DNA from: Paenisporosarcina sp. OV554
Lineage (GTDB): Bacteria > Bacillota > Bacilli > Bacillales_A > Planococcaceae
Assembly: GCF_003058165.1 (NCBI RefSeq)
Contig: NZ_QBUC01000016.1
Coordinates: 24,571-88,570 of the forward strand
DNA length: 64,000 bases
Direction of reading: 5' to 3'
The notes under the pieces are model-generated. The model made no database searches and had not been told where the DNA came from. It saw nothing but the letters and a program-made list of their open reading frames with translations. Positions 1 through 10,641 of the stretch are shown here, in pieces (positions within the stretch are counted from its first letter, which is position 1; the number at the start of each line of letters is the position of its first letter). The position numbers and the translations under genes were made by a program.

Positions 1-124
1 GTTATATAGAAAACAAATTTGAAATTTCTCATAATATAATTCATTATTAACAGTAGACAGTCTTTTAGTAATCGACAGATACAAGATTGCGTAAGAGAAA
101 TACATTCTATGAAGGAAGTAACTT

Positions 125-1291
125 ATGCCTGAAGAAAACATTACGCGGATAAACTTAGATGGAAAAGAACTAATATTAATCGGCACGGCGCACGTATCGC
201 GACAAAGTGCGGAACAAGTAAAAGAGGTTATTGAAAGAGAGAGACCTGATTCAGTTTGTATCGAGTTGGACGCCCAAAGATACCAGTCCGTTATGGAGAG
301 CGACAAGTGGAAAAAAATTGATATTTTCAAAGTCATAAAAGAGAAGAAATCAACATTGCTATTGATGAATTTGGCTATATCTTCATTTCAAAATCGATTA
401 GCCAAGCAATTTGATATTAAACCTGGACAAGAAATGATTCAGGGGATTGAATCGGCTAAAGAAACGGGTGCTGAGCTAGTACTGGCAGATCGCAATATCC
501 AAATTACCTTTTCAAGAATTTGGCATAACCTTGGTCTGACAGGAAAAGCACAACTACTCAGCGCCATTTTCTATAGTATTTTCAGTAAAGATACAATCTC
601 AGAAGACGAACTAGAAAAAATGAAATCACAAGATACACTAAACGCGGTTCTTGCTGAGTTTACGGAAGCCTTCCCAAGGTTAAAGAAGCCGTTAATTGAT
701 GAACGAGATCAATATTTAGCCCAAAAGATAAAAGATGCTCCTGGAAATAAAATTGTTGCGGTACTTGGTGCGGCACATGTACAAGGGATTACGAAAGAAA
801 TTCATAAAGAACATGATTTAGAGGCTTTATCACTAACACCACCTAAATCAATCGTACCCAAAATTCTTGGCTGGGCAATACCACTGCTTATTGTTGCGCT
901 TATCGTCTTTACTTTTATTGCCAATCCATCTGCCGGTTTTGACCAAGCAATAAGTTGGATTCTATGGACGGGAACCTTGGCTGCTATTGGCGCGGCTGTT
1001 GCTTTTGGGCATCCTCTTGCCATTTTGTCTGCCTTTGTTGCCGCACCTTTCACCGCTTTACATCCGTTGATTGCAGCGGGTTGGGTATCTGGAATTGTAC
1101 AAGCATATGTACGCAGACCGAATATAGGTGACTTCGAAACACTGTCAGAAGATGTGTTTTCGATTAAAGGATTTTGGCATAATAAAGTCACGCGCGTTCT
1201 GCTAGTGGTTCTCTTGACGAACTTAGGAGGTTCAATAGGAACATTTATAGGCGGAGCCGATGTAATTAGAGTGTTCTTTAATAACTTGTAA
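125..1291 (+). CDS. TraB/PrgY-family membrane protein
   Basis: 388 residues. The N-terminal half carries the TraB-family signature: a GTAHVS motif near residue 20, an acidic CIELD segment near 45, and a second GAAHV motif near 218. The C-terminal ~150 residues are four to five hydrophobic segments, so the soluble domain is tethered to the membrane. The family is named for enterococcal TraB/PrgY, which limits pheromone activity, and is distantly related to the GumN/Tiki metallopeptidase-like fold; no substrate can be assigned here. An SD (GAAGGAAG) lies about 6 nt before the ATG. The gene stands alone and ends in a strong terminator. The family call is firm, the function open. Confidence 0.85.
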   Translation: MPEENITRINLDGKELILIGTAHVSRQSAEQVKEVIERERPDSVCIELDAQRYQSVMESDKWKKIDIFKVIKEKKSTLLLMNLAISSFQNRLAKQFDIKPGQEMIQGIESAKETGAELVLADRNIQITFSRIWHNLGLTGKAQLLSAIFYSIFSKDTISEDELEKMKSQDTLNAVLAEFTEAFPRLKKPLIDERDQYLAQKIKDAPGNKIVAVLGAAHVQGITKEIHKEHDLEALSLTPPKSIVPKILGWAIPLLIVALIVFTFIANPSAGFDQAISWILWTGTLAAIGAAVAFGHPLAILSAFVAAPFTALHPLIAAGWVSGIVQAYVRRPNIGDFETLSEDVFSIKGFWHNKVTRVLLVVLLTNLGGSIGTFIGGADVIRVFFNNL

Positions 1292-1307
1292 AAAATTGTT
1301 TATAGGA

Positions 1308-1339
1308 AGAGAAAAGTCTATGACTTTTCTCTTTTTTTA
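1308..1339 (+). terminator. Rho-independent terminator of the TraB-like gene
   Basis: A perfect 11-bp stem (AGAGAAAAGTC at 1308-1318 with 1322-1332), a 3-nt loop and a run of seven T. Confidence 0.9.
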
Positions 1340-1357
1340 TGGAATAAAACCAATATA

Positions 1358-1437
1358 TGACACAGTGTCACATTTTCATTGCATTATGACACTGTGTCAT
1401 ATATAATGAATTCTTGTGCGAATATGACACGATGTCA
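1358..1437 (+). promoter_or_regulatory. Sigma-A promoter with three palindromic TetR-type operators
   Basis: TTGCAT (1379-1384), a 17-bp spacer and TATAAT (1402-1407) form a near-consensus promoter. Three 13-bp palindromes of the form TGACAC-N-GTGTCA occur at 1358-1370, 1387-1399 and 1425-1437 (the last with one mismatch). The middle one fills the -35/-10 spacer and the last lies downstream of the start point. This arrangement predicts repression of tetR and the efflux pump by the TetR protein encoded next; binding itself is inferred. Confidence 0.85.
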
Positions 1438-1465
1438 TTTGTAAGATAGATAGGAGTGTATAAGG

Positions 1466-2086
1466 ATGCCAAAACAAACCTTCATTAAATTACCCATAGA
1501 TAAAAGGGAAACATTAATACGTGCGGCAATTAAAGAATTTTCAAGGGCACCATTATTTGAAGCTTCCATTTCTAATATTGTTAAAGAGGCTGGAATCCCG
1601 AGAGGAAGCTTTTATCAATATTTTGAAGATAAAGAGGACCTTTATTATTTCTTGCTTGATGAATATTCACAGCGGCTTAGAAGAAGATTCATTTCGATAT
1701 TAAAAAAACAAAATGGCGATTTAATGGAAACATTTATTGAGGCCTTTGGGATGATGCTGATCAACTTGCAAAGCATAGAGTCCCGCCAATTTTTCAGGAA
1801 TGCCTTTTTGAATATGAATTACAAAGCGGAAAACACATTGACTCCTGATGTAAATGATGAGCAATTGAAAACTCGATTGGCAGAGGTTGTGGGTTTAGTT
1901 GATCATAATAAATTGAATATCACGGATGAAATCGAACTGGTTCATATCCTCAAAATCATGAAAGCCGTGACATTCCAAAGTCTGATTCAAGTATTCGCAA
2001 AAGACTTGTCCAACGATGAATCATTACAAAATTATATACTCGAAGTCAATTTGCTTAAAAAAGGGCTTAGTAAAGATGAGTTATAG
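1466..2086 (+). CDS. TetR/AcrR-family transcriptional repressor
   Basis: 206 residues. Residues ~10-60 are a TetR helix-turn-helix (ISNIVKEAGIPRGSFYQYF is the typical recognition helix and following turn). The C-terminal part is the variable ligand-binding region. The SD TAGGAGTG precedes the ATG by 7-8 nt. It is co-directional with the efflux pump 42 nt downstream and sits behind three copies of a palindromic operator, so it most likely represses both genes until an inducing drug or metabolite binds. This layout is the same as LmrA/LmrB in B. subtilis, but orthology cannot be shown from the sequence alone. Confidence 0.92.
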   Translation: MPKQTFIKLPIDKRETLIRAAIKEFSRAPLFEASISNIVKEAGIPRGSFYQYFEDKEDLYYFLLDEYSQRLRRRFISILKKQNGDLMETFIEAFGMMLINLQSIESRQFFRNAFLNMNYKAENTLTPDVNDEQLKTRLAEVVGLVDHNKLNITDEIELVHILKIMKAVTFQSLIQVFAKDLSNDESLQNYILEVNLLKKGLSKDEL

Positions 2087-2128
2087 AAAAACTAGAAAAA
2101 TAATTAAGATATATGGAGGAATACACGA

Positions 2129-3601
2129 ATGACAGAACAGAAGAAACCACCTTATGGCATTATCGCCATTTTATTTACAGGGGCGTTTGTGGCGATATTT
2201 ACCCAGACTTTATTGAACATCGCATTGCCTGCCATTATGACAGATTTAAAAATTGAGGCTTCCACTGCACAATGGCTGATTACAGGATATATGCTCGTGA
2301 ACGGAATATTGATTCCAGCGAGCGCCTATTTTATCCAACGTTATTCGAACCGATCGATTTTCATCTTAGCAATGTCATTATTTGCACTGGGTACTTTGTT
2401 AGCAGGATTAGCTCCGACTTTCAGTGTACTGCTTGCAGCAAGAATGGTTCAAGCATCTGGTGCCGCCCTTATGATGCCACTTTTGATGAACGTTATCCTT
2501 GTAGCATTCCCTGTGGAACGTCGAGGGTCAGCCATGGGAATATTCGGTCTTGTGATGATCGTTGCGCCAGCAATTGGTCCAACACTTTCTGGCTTTGTTG
2601 TTGAACATTATTCATGGAGAGTATTGTTTTTCATCGTCTTGCCACTTGCTTTGATTCCTCTAGCATTAGGGATTTTTAAATTAAAGAATTTAACATCCCA
2701 AAACAAAGAATTGACATTGGATAAAACTTCTTTGGTCTTTTCAAGTCTTGGTTTTGGAGGGATTCTGTACGGATTTAGTGCGGCTGGACAAAATGGATGG
2801 AGTGACCCATATGTGTTGGGGACAATCAGCATTGGTGTTGTATCTCTGGTAACATTTATTTTCCGTCAATTTAAATTAAAAGATCCATTACTCGAATTTA
2901 GAATTTACAAATATCCGATGTTCGCTTTGTCATCTGCGATTTCTATCGTCGTGTCAATATCAATGTTTTCTGCGATGATTCTTATGCCAATCTATGTTCA
3001 AACGATTAAAGGGATATCACCGATGAATTCAGGTTTGATAATGCTTCCAGGAGCTTTAGTAATGGGCTTCATGTCACCGGTAACTGGTAAATTGTTCGAT
3101 AAGTATGGTGCCAAAATTCTTGCGATTATTGGGATGTCAATTGTGGTTATCTCCACTTATTTCTTCAGTGATTTGAGTTTGGATACCAGCTATCTTCATA
3201 TCATGTTCCTCTATACAATACGGATGTTAGGTATTTCAATGGTAATGATGCCAATCATGACAAACGGCTTAAATAGCTTGCCAAAGAAAGTCTATCCGCA
3301 TGGTACAGCGATGAACAACACGCTTCAGCAAGTATCAGGTGCCATCGGATCTGCGCTACTAATCACAGTCATGAACACACGAGCTACCTCGGCAGGAAAA
3401 GACTTGGCGTTAAGCGGAGCTGACCCAGCCAGTATCATGAAAAGTTCATTGATGGAAGGAATCAATTACACATTCTTCATTTCCACATTTATTGCAGCTG
3501 TGGCATTATTACTAACACTCTTCATTAAAAAGCCGCAAATACCTGTAACTGAAGTAGAGAAAGACCGCGTCTTTACACAAGAACCCGTTAACGAATCATA
3601 A
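2129..3601 (+). CDS. MFS multidrug exporter, DHA2 family (EmrB/LmrB type)
   Basis: 490 residues with about 14 hydrophobic segments, the usual size and topology of DHA2 drug:H+ antiporters. Family motifs are visible: NIALPAI in TM1, QWLITGYML in TM2, the motif-C-like GPTLSGFVVE in TM5, and RMVQASGAAL near residue 110. SD GGAGG lies 8 nt before the ATG. It is transcribed with the TetR gene and closed by a strong terminator. Expected to expel lipophilic drugs or a metabolite from the cytoplasm; some Listeria relatives (MdrM/MdrT) export cyclic-di-AMP, but no substrate is visible here. Confidence 0.9.
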   Translation: MTEQKKPPYGIIAILFTGAFVAIFTQTLLNIALPAIMTDLKIEASTAQWLITGYMLVNGILIPASAYFIQRYSNRSIFILAMSLFALGTLLAGLAPTFSVLLAARMVQASGAALMMPLLMNVILVAFPVERRGSAMGIFGLVMIVAPAIGPTLSGFVVEHYSWRVLFFIVLPLALIPLALGIFKLKNLTSQNKELTLDKTSLVFSSLGFGGILYGFSAAGQNGWSDPYVLGTISIGVVSLVTFIFRQFKLKDPLLEFRIYKYPMFALSSAISIVVSISMFSAMILMPIYVQTIKGISPMNSGLIMLPGALVMGFMSPVTGKLFDKYGAKILAIIGMSIVVISTYFFSDLSLDTSYLHIMFLYTIRMLGISMVMMPIMTNGLNSLPKKVYPHGTAMNNTLQQVSGAIGSALLITVMNTRATSAGKDLALSGADPASIMKSSLMEGINYTFFISTFIAAVALLLTLFIKKPQIPVTEVEKDRVFTQEPVNES

Positions 3602-3605
3602 TACG

Positions 3606-3641
3606 AAAAGGCTGGACCGAATTTCGGTTCAGCCTTTTTTT
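3606..3641 (+). terminator. Terminator of the tetR-efflux operon
   Basis: Stem AGGCTGGACCG / CGGTTCAGCCT (one G-T pair) with loop AATTT, followed by T7. Confidence 0.9.
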
Positions 3642-3766
3642 ATGAACTCCTAATATGAAGTTACTATAGAGATTTTAAATAAAGAAAGGAGGTGGTCAAA
3701 AACCATTCTACAATCAGTGTTGTATTTGATGAAAAGTTATTATTTATCGGTAGTATATTTGTCGAT

Positions 3767-3946
3767 TTATTGTTCGATTAGGTTTGCTAATGCAACCTCT
3801 TGTTCATTCTCTGGTTCATCAAGAGAATAAATTCTAGCTGTTCCTTTATTTTCATCCACATGTTGAATGTATATTGGAGTTCCGTTATATAGTACATCTG
3901 CTAAAACTGGTGATGTTGCAATTTCTTGTGCCCTTTGTAAATTCAT
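3767..3946 (-). CDS. sspH: Small acid-soluble spore protein H
   Basis: 59 residues beginning MNLQRAQEIATSPV and containing YNGTPIYIQHVDE and TARIYSLDEP, which are characteristic of the SspH family of minor spore-core proteins. A strong SD (AGGAGG) lies 5-6 nt upstream of the ATG at 3946. Minor SASPs accumulate in the forespore and bind or protect spore components; expression is normally under a forespore sigma factor, though no such promoter was verified here. It is direct evidence that the organism forms endospores. Confidence 0.93.
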   Translation of the reverse strand: MNLQRAQEIATSPVLADVLYNGTPIYIQHVDENKGTARIYSLDEPENEQEVALANLIEQ

Positions 3947-4107
3947 TATAAAATCCTCCTTTTAATTCGTAAGGGTAATATTCACTTTTTATTCATTAAT
4001 TATTCTTATTCGCTTCGATATAATTAATTCTTACAGCTATAAAATTGAGAAAAAGGTAAAGAAAACAATGTTATCCTTGAGGAGAAGAAGCATAAAATAA
4101 AAGGAAT

Positions 4108-4338
4108 TCAGTAAACTTGAATGAAAATGAGGGTAACCAAAATGATGGTTACCCTCAAAAATTTAAGTTTCTGGTACAAATGTTTTGCAATCGTTTCTTC
4201 ACTATGGGATCCATTTTTGCACTTATGACTGACTACATAAATAAGCTCTCCATTACATATCAAGTATGTCATGAGAAAAATGTACTTCTCATGAAGATGG
4301 TTCATCACGGATAAATTAATAAAACTATTTAATTCCAT
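4108..4338 (-). CDS. Possible small protein of unknown function (start and end uncertain)
   Basis: An open frame of up to 76 residues. The part from about residue 22 to 57 (YLICNGELIYVVSHKCKNG, then an EETIAKHLYQ stretch) looks protein-like. The frame runs through a perfect 11-bp hairpin at its 3' end, which suggests the real product ends just before it, perhaps after a frameshift. No convincing SD precedes either candidate start. I do not recognise it. The overlapping plus-strand frame is less convincing. Confidence 0.3.
   Translation of the reverse strand: MELNSFINLSVMNHLHEKYIFLMTYLICNGELIYVVSHKCKNGSHSEETIAKHLYQKLKFLRVTIILVTLIFIQVY
4127..4158. terminator. Perfect hairpin, probable terminator for minus-strand transcription
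   Basis: GAGGGTAACCA (4129-4139) pairs exactly with 4146-4156. On the minus strand it is followed by a T-rich tract (ATTTTCATT). Confidence 0.5.
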
Positions 4339-4390
4339 CCGTGTATATTTTGTTCACGTAACACTTGGAAAGTGGATTATTTTAGTAACC

Positions 4391-4561
4391 TTAGTAATGG
4401 AAGACATTTACCTTATTACACTTTAAACATTTTTCATGAGATAGGTTCATTAGAAAATGATGATCACAGTTTTTTTGGTTCTCTTTTAAACGATTTTCCA
4501 AAAAAGAAAGATGAATTTTCATTTGATTAATTTCTTCTTCAATTTCTTGAATCTTCATCAT
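4391..4561 (-). CDS. Small Cys/His protein downstream of thiC
   Basis: 56 residues from the ATG at 4561, chosen because a GGAGGA SD (4565-4570) precedes it; a longer upstream frame would run inside thiC without an SD. The N-terminal half is highly charged and probably helical (MKIQEIEEEINQMKIH). The C-terminal half has a CDHHF-x9-CLKC pattern that could bind zinc. The gene begins 17 nt after thiC and is probably co-transcribed with it. The family was not recognised. Confidence 0.6.
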   Translation of the reverse strand: MMKIQEIEEEINQMKIHLSFLENRLKENQKNCDHHFLMNLSHEKCLKCNKVNVFHY

Positions 4562-4577
4562 CTGTCCTCCATGTAAG

Positions 4578-6422
<1,845 letters not shown>

Positions 6423-6435
6423 TTATTAGAATACA

Positions 6436-6476
6436 TGAAAAGCCGGAATCCAACAAAAGATGTTGGACCCGGCTTA
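6436..6476 (-). terminator. Riboswitch-controlled terminator before thiC
   Basis: AAGCCGGGTCCAACA (6475-6461) pairs with 6440-6455 with one bulge, followed on the minus strand by TTTTC. It lies between the TPP aptamer and thiC, so it is the likely expression platform. Confidence 0.75.
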
Positions 6477-6508
6477 TATGTATGCAGAAGTATTGTTGTA
6501 GAATCGCG

Positions 6509-6604
6509 CTAACTTCCCCACGCTGGTATGAGCCAGATCAGGTCCCAAGAGTCAAGAAGCTTCAACGTGCTTCTCTCTCAGCCCAACTTATTGGACTCCC
6601 CTAG
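6509..6604 (-). promoter_or_regulatory. TPP riboswitch (THI element)
   Basis: Minus-strand reading shows the conserved aptamer blocks in order: GGGGAGTC, GCTGAGAG, GACCTGATCTGG, ATACCAGCG and TGGGGAAGTT. Thiamin pyrophosphate binding should favour the terminator downstream and shut off thiC. Confidence 0.95.
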
Positions 6605-6830
6605 TTATATTCTATTCTATTCGGTTCATATTCCATTATATAGTAATCTCAGCTAAATTGAAACAGCGACGCTTCGATGCAGAAGTGAAGCTACCGATGG
6701 ACAATAAAGGAGGCCATCGTTGAATTCGTTATACAGGGATGCTCTGTTAACATCTCAAAGAAAATTGGTTTGCTAATTTACCTGCACACAACATGGGTTT
6801 TTTTTATGTAAAAACCCATGTTGTGTCAAC
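6605..6830. other. Intergenic stretch with a long inverted repeat
   Basis: CACAACATGGGTTTT (6787-6801) pairs perfectly with 6811-6825 around a short T/A loop. It lies just beyond the stop codon of the next minus-strand gene and probably ends that transcript, although the T-run is inside the stem. Nothing else is visible. Confidence 0.5.
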
Positions 6831-7349
6831 TTAGGCTATTGTCGATTGGCTATTCTTCCGTTTTCCCCAAGGTTTAAAAACAGAAATAACGATCATTGAT
6901 GCTAAAGATAAGATTTGTAGAATAACCCCACCGAACAATTGGTAGTTATTGATGATAAATGATTGGTTTTGAAAAGACTCAATTCCTTCTAAAGAAACCA
7001 TTGTAAATGCATGCAATGTCCAATAATAAATCCCAACGATACCAATACCTACTGATAAAAGTGTTAGGACTTCTTTAGAAATAATCCATTTAAACTTGAA
7101 AAATCCCCATTTCGTAAGAAGTGATAATAAAATTCCAGTCACCACAGATCCTATAATTGAAGCTCTACCAGATGTTTGGGCTAATAAATGCATGATTGTA
7201 TAAGAGGACAAAACTACATTTTCATCCGTTGTAAAGGATACAGCAATACTTAAAATTAAGAATATGACAGTGTTTCCAAACCAGATAGCAATAAATATCA
7301 AGTGCAAAATTAATAACCATTTTCTTTGAGTAATAGTCAGTGTTGGCAT
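6831..7349 (-). CDS. Four-TM integral membrane protein, DUF2269-like
   Basis: 172 residues with four clear hydrophobic segments, starting ITQRKWLLILHLIFIAIWFGN. This resembles small predicted integral membrane proteins of the DUF2269 group, with a histidine and a small-residue pattern in TM1. SD GGGAG lies about 7 nt before the ATG. Function unknown. Loose similarity to haem-handling or conserved membrane proteins is suggested only by the TM1 histidine. The family call is tentative. Confidence 0.6.
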   Translation of the reverse strand: MPTLTITQRKWLLILHLIFIAIWFGNTVIFLILSIAVSFTTDENVVLSSYTIMHLLAQTSGRASIIGSVVTGILLSLLTKWGFFKFKWIISKEVLTLLSVGIGIVGIYYWTLHAFTMVSLEGIESFQNQSFIINNYQLFGGVILQILSLASMIVISVFKPWGKRKNSQSTIA

Positions 7350-7435
7350 TATGAACTCCCTAGCAGTAAAATAACATTATTTTCCTTGCATCTTAATTAA
7401 TTATACAATTTTCTTATTTAAATAACCTAATTGAA

Positions 7436-7482
7436 TAGAAAAGGCCGACCGTGAGTTCATTGAACTTACGATCGGCCTTTCT
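7436..7482. terminator. Bidirectional terminator
   Basis: AAGGCCGACCGTGAGTTCA (7441-7459) pairs with 7461-7479 with two mismatches. It is preceded by A-rich and followed by T-rich sequence, so it can act on either strand. It lies 5 nt from the stop codon of the minus-strand gene at 7488. Confidence 0.8.
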
Positions 7483-7487
7483 CACAT

Positions 7488-8054
7488 TTATTCCAAAGCT
7501 AAAATTCTCCTAATTTTCCGAAGCAAAAATAATCCAAAGCCTATCCATAACCAGCTATAGAAAAGTGAAAATCCAAAAATAATCAGTAAAGTCGTTAAGT
7601 TAAATGAAGAAGAGACAGCGGGGCCAAAAACAGGGAAGCCGAACCCATACAATGGAATGCAAATGCCAATAAACAACAGTAAACCATTCACGAATAGTAT
7701 TCCTAGAAGTCGATTTAATGCGAGGAATGTCCATCCAAGGCTTATTCCGAGCAACCCCGTGGTAAAGGGGAAAATCACTAACTCGCTTGGTTGAATTATC
7801 AATAATAAACAAATTGTTAAAAAGTAGATCAACATGCTAGAACGAAATGAGATTAGTGCACCTAACATAATCGGTACGGTAGCAAGTGGGCTGAAGGCAT
7901 AGCCAATTCCCGGCAACAGCCCCCCTGCAGATTGCAATATGGCTGCAAGTGCAGCCATCAATGCTGTAAACATTAATTTTTTTGTAAGTGACCAACTCTC
8001 GAAATTCTGGTGAATGTCCTTTGGATATGACGGGATAGATTTATTAAAGTACAC
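7488..8054 (-). CDS. Integral membrane protein, possible ECF-transporter S component
   Basis: 188 residues with about five or six hydrophobic helices. The N-terminal pattern (KLMFTALMAALAAILQSAGG, then PGIGYAFSPLATVPIMLGA) resembles substrate-binding S components of energy-coupling-factor vitamin transporters, where the AxxxA motif contacts the T component. The start is GTG at 8054 with an AAGGAGAG SD about 8 nt upstream. No T component or ATPase is nearby, so it would use shared ECF modules. The role is unproven; a thiamin-related substrate would fit the thiC neighbour but is only a guess. Confidence 0.5.
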   Translation of the reverse strand: MYFNKSIPSYPKDIHQNFESWSLTKKLMFTALMAALAAILQSAGGLLPGIGYAFSPLATVPIMLGALISFRSSMLIYFLTICLLLIIQPSELVIFPFTTGLLGISLGWTFLALNRLLGILFVNGLLLFIGICIPLYGFGFPVFGPAVSSSFNLTTLLIIFGFSLFYSWLWIGFGLFLLRKIRRILALE

Positions 8055-8219
8055 ATTCTCTCTCCTTATAGATCAAAATTTCACCGAATTCCATCACTCT
8101 GTTTAGTTCCAGATTTCACAAAGTCTTTTTATATACTATAGAAAAGAATGAAATGAGTGCCGGAATGCCCAATGGTTGAATAAATTGATAGAGAAAATGA
8201 AGAGAGGGGTAAGTTGTCA

Positions 8220-9518
8220 ATGCCTGAACGGAAACTAGATCCGAGTGACATCCTGTTGCCACCTGGTTATGACATTGAAGTGTTTGCGGATGGTTTAACC
8301 ACACCCATAAACATAACCTTTACAAGCAAAGGCGAAATGCTTGTTGCCGATTCCGGTATCACAGATGGGAACGGAAAAGTGTTAAAACTTACAGAACAAG
8401 GTTTTATCGTAATAGGTGATGGGTTCAATCCTCCTCTAACCGGGATTACTGAATATCAAGGCAACATTTATGTTGCGCATCGAGGGTACGTCACGATTAT
8501 TCAACCTGACGGCACAAAGATGGATATTATAGATGGGCTCCCAAGTATCGGTGATCATCATAACAATCGAGTGGTATTTGGTCCCGATGGAAAAATGTAT
8601 TTTGGGCAAGGAACTGCGACCAATAGTGGGGTTGTTGGAAAGGACAACGGCTGGGTAAAAGAACATCCATTCTTTCATGATTACCCGGGTTCAAGGGTGA
8701 CTTTAAATGGCTCTAACTTTCAAACATCAGGACTTTTAGAGGCATTTCCAGACCGTGTTGTGACAACTGGCGCTTTTGTTCCTTTTGGGGTTGAAACCTA
8801 TCCCGGGGAAACAGTGGATGGAATCATTCGTGCTAGCGGAAGTATATTACGTGCCAATCCAGATGGCTCTGAGCTTGAGTTGGTGGCATGGGGTCTAAGG
8901 AATCCTTTCAGATTGCGGTTCGATCGATTCAACCGATTGTTTGCGTCCAATCATGGGATGGATGTTCGCGGAAGTCGTCCAGTGGCCAACTCCCCGGATG
9001 AATTTCAGTGGATTCGTCCTGGATTCTGGTATGGATTTCCGGATTTTACCGGAGGGTTGCCGGTCACAATGCCACAATTTAGACCTGAAGGAAAACCTCA
9101 ACCTGCTTTCGTATTAGCAGAACATCCTATGCAACCACCAATGCCTGTGGCTTCATTCCCTTCTCACTCCGCAACAATGGGGTTCGATTTTAATGAGAAT
9201 CCTGAATTTGGTCCAGTAGGGGATGTTTTTATCGCGGAGTTTGGAGCCGAAGATCCTGAGACAACAGGAGGGATACCACTTCCCTATGTGGGCCATCGCG
9301 TTTCCCGTATTGACATGCAAACAGGGCAGATTCATGTATTTGCAATAAATCGAACAGGTCTGGCAGCATCGGATACAAATGGAGGCGGATTAGAACGGCC
9401 CATTGATGCGGTTTTCGGTGTTGATGGCGCACTGTATGTCTCTGACTTTGGCTTATTTAAGGAGGAATCAGCCGTTCCTGGAACAGGCGTTATTTGGAAA
9501 ATAACAAAGACATCTTAA
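8220..9518 (+). CDS. PQQ/sorbosone-dehydrogenase-like beta-propeller protein
   Basis: 432 residues from ATG 8220; a TTG two codons earlier (8214) is an alternative because the GAGGGG SD ends at 8209. The sequence matches the soluble glucose/sorbosone dehydrogenase fold: LPPGYDIEVFADGLTTP at the N-terminus, a GDHHNNRVVFGPDGKMYFGQG blade, WGLRNPFRLRFD, and a C-terminal ALYVSDFG blade. These proteins bind PQQ and oxidise sugars in the periplasm, but no signal peptide is visible here and Gram-positive homologues are uncharacterised. It is a single gene closed by its own terminator. Confidence 0.75.
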   Translation: MPERKLDPSDILLPPGYDIEVFADGLTTPINITFTSKGEMLVADSGITDGNGKVLKLTEQGFIVIGDGFNPPLTGITEYQGNIYVAHRGYVTIIQPDGTKMDIIDGLPSIGDHHNNRVVFGPDGKMYFGQGTATNSGVVGKDNGWVKEHPFFHDYPGSRVTLNGSNFQTSGLLEAFPDRVVTTGAFVPFGVETYPGETVDGIIRASGSILRANPDGSELELVAWGLRNPFRLRFDRFNRLFASNHGMDVRGSRPVANSPDEFQWIRPGFWYGFPDFTGGLPVTMPQFRPEGKPQPAFVLAEHPMQPPMPVASFPSHSATMGFDFNENPEFGPVGDVFIAEFGAEDPETTGGIPLPYVGHRVSRIDMQTGQIHVFAINRTGLAASDTNGGGLERPIDAVFGVDGALYVSDFGLFKEESAVPGTGVIWKITKTS

Positions 9519-9558
9519 CTCAGGGTGTCACTACAGAGAATGCCATCAAGATATAACA

Positions 9559-9594
9559 AATCCCCCAACAAACTCAATATTTGCTGGGGGATTA
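9559..9594 (+). terminator. Terminator of the propeller gene (first copy of a repeated terminator)
   Basis: AATCCCCCAACA pairs with TGCTGGGGGATT across an ~11-nt loop. About 50 nt around it recur at 11332-11390. Confidence 0.8.
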
Positions 9595-9739
9595 TTATGT
9601 TTGTTATTAGCTGTTCTTATAGCTCTCTCAACATCTTTAAATCATTTACCAAACAAATAAAGCTAAAAGATAATCAACTGAATTAGAACTAGAATAGATG
9701 ACCATAATAGCCCTATATAAGAATGTAAAGGATGATATC

Positions 9740-10252
9740 ATGATTTATATTTATAATGACTATGGTGGAACACATACCACCGCTCTGGCTGCCGCCTATC
9801 ATTTAAAAGAAATTACCCAATCAGAACGAAAACTAACTACTGAAGAAATATTAAATGTTAACTATTTTAACAAATTATCTAAAGATGATTTTGGGAAACT
9901 CATTTTTCACGGGGTAGATGAAAATGGGGATTCTGTATATACGATAGGACGGAAATCCAACAAACTTGTCGTTCCAGCATTATCAAACTTAACTTTATTA
10001 CTCCAAAGCAAACATCAATTTCATGAAAAAATCATATTCTCAAATACCTCACCAACTGTACCAATCCTTATGTCGATTGGCGGTTTTTTCTCAAGAGGAT
10101 TAAAAATTGATTTTATAGGTGTACCCTTATTAGTTTTAGGTGCTAAACAATGCTGTGATAATATTTTTCGATTGGTTGAAAATACGAAACAAATTGGGAA
10201 TTCCTCAAATGAGGAAACAGTGATTATTTTAGAAAATGAAATATATAAATAA
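9740..10252 (+). CDS. DUF3189-family protein
   Basis: 170 residues from the ATG at 9740, preceded by an AAGGATG SD; an upstream in-frame ATG at 9698 has none. The N-terminus MIYIYNDYGGTHTTALAAA is the hallmark of DUF3189, a small Firmicute family often found in spore formers. The rest is alpha/beta with a conserved Cys pair late in the protein (AKQCC). No function is known. It stands alone, with a weak terminator-like hairpin about 60 nt downstream. Confidence 0.8.
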   Translation: MIYIYNDYGGTHTTALAAAYHLKEITQSERKLTTEEILNVNYFNKLSKDDFGKLIFHGVDENGDSVYTIGRKSNKLVVPALSNLTLLLQSKHQFHEKIIFSNTSPTVPILMSIGGFFSRGLKIDFIGVPLLVLGAKQCCDNIFRLVENTKQIGNSSNEETVIILENEIYK

Positions 10253-10641
10253 TAATAGTTAATGATCTGAAACATGATGCGACATAAATAGTATTAATCA
10301 ATATTAAAAATAGAGGCAAAACGGGCATATAAAAGTGGCCGGTTTTGCTTCTATTAATTTGACCATTCGCTTGTCATTAAAAGTTGTAAATCAAAATATT
10401 TATCATTCAAGAATCCCCTATATCCAGTTAATCTACTAAAAGAAAAGTGTAAGCTATTACTTCATGAAGGATTTAATTATTAGAATTATTGAAATATTAC
10501 AAGCTTTACAAAAAGATTAATGCAGGGCATCAATTTGATAACATTATTAATATGTACAAAATGCGACATCTTTTTACAAGACCTTTGGTATAAGATGAGC
10601 TTTGTGCAATACTATTAACTGAAAAAGAGGAATGATTAAAA
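10253..10641 (+). other. Intergenic region with a probable terminator
   Basis: A hairpin at 10312-10352 (AGAGGCAAAAC / GTTTTGCTTCT arms, A-rich before, T-rich after) probably ends the DUF3189 transcript. The remaining sequence up to the Spo0E-like ORF is AT-rich with no convincing ORF. Confidence 0.5.

Noticed and set aside
3684..3781. A strong AAAGGAGG at 3684 followed by a 30-codon GTG frame on the plus strand
   Set aside because: The GTG is too close to the SD, the frame overlaps the end of sspH on the other strand, and no family is recognisable.
4117..4314. 65-codon plus-strand frame opposite the 4108-4338 ORF
   Set aside because: No SD before its ATG, and its sequence begins inside a terminator-like hairpin.
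8116..8304. 62-codon minus-strand frame
   Set aside because: Overlaps the start of the propeller gene and has no SD.
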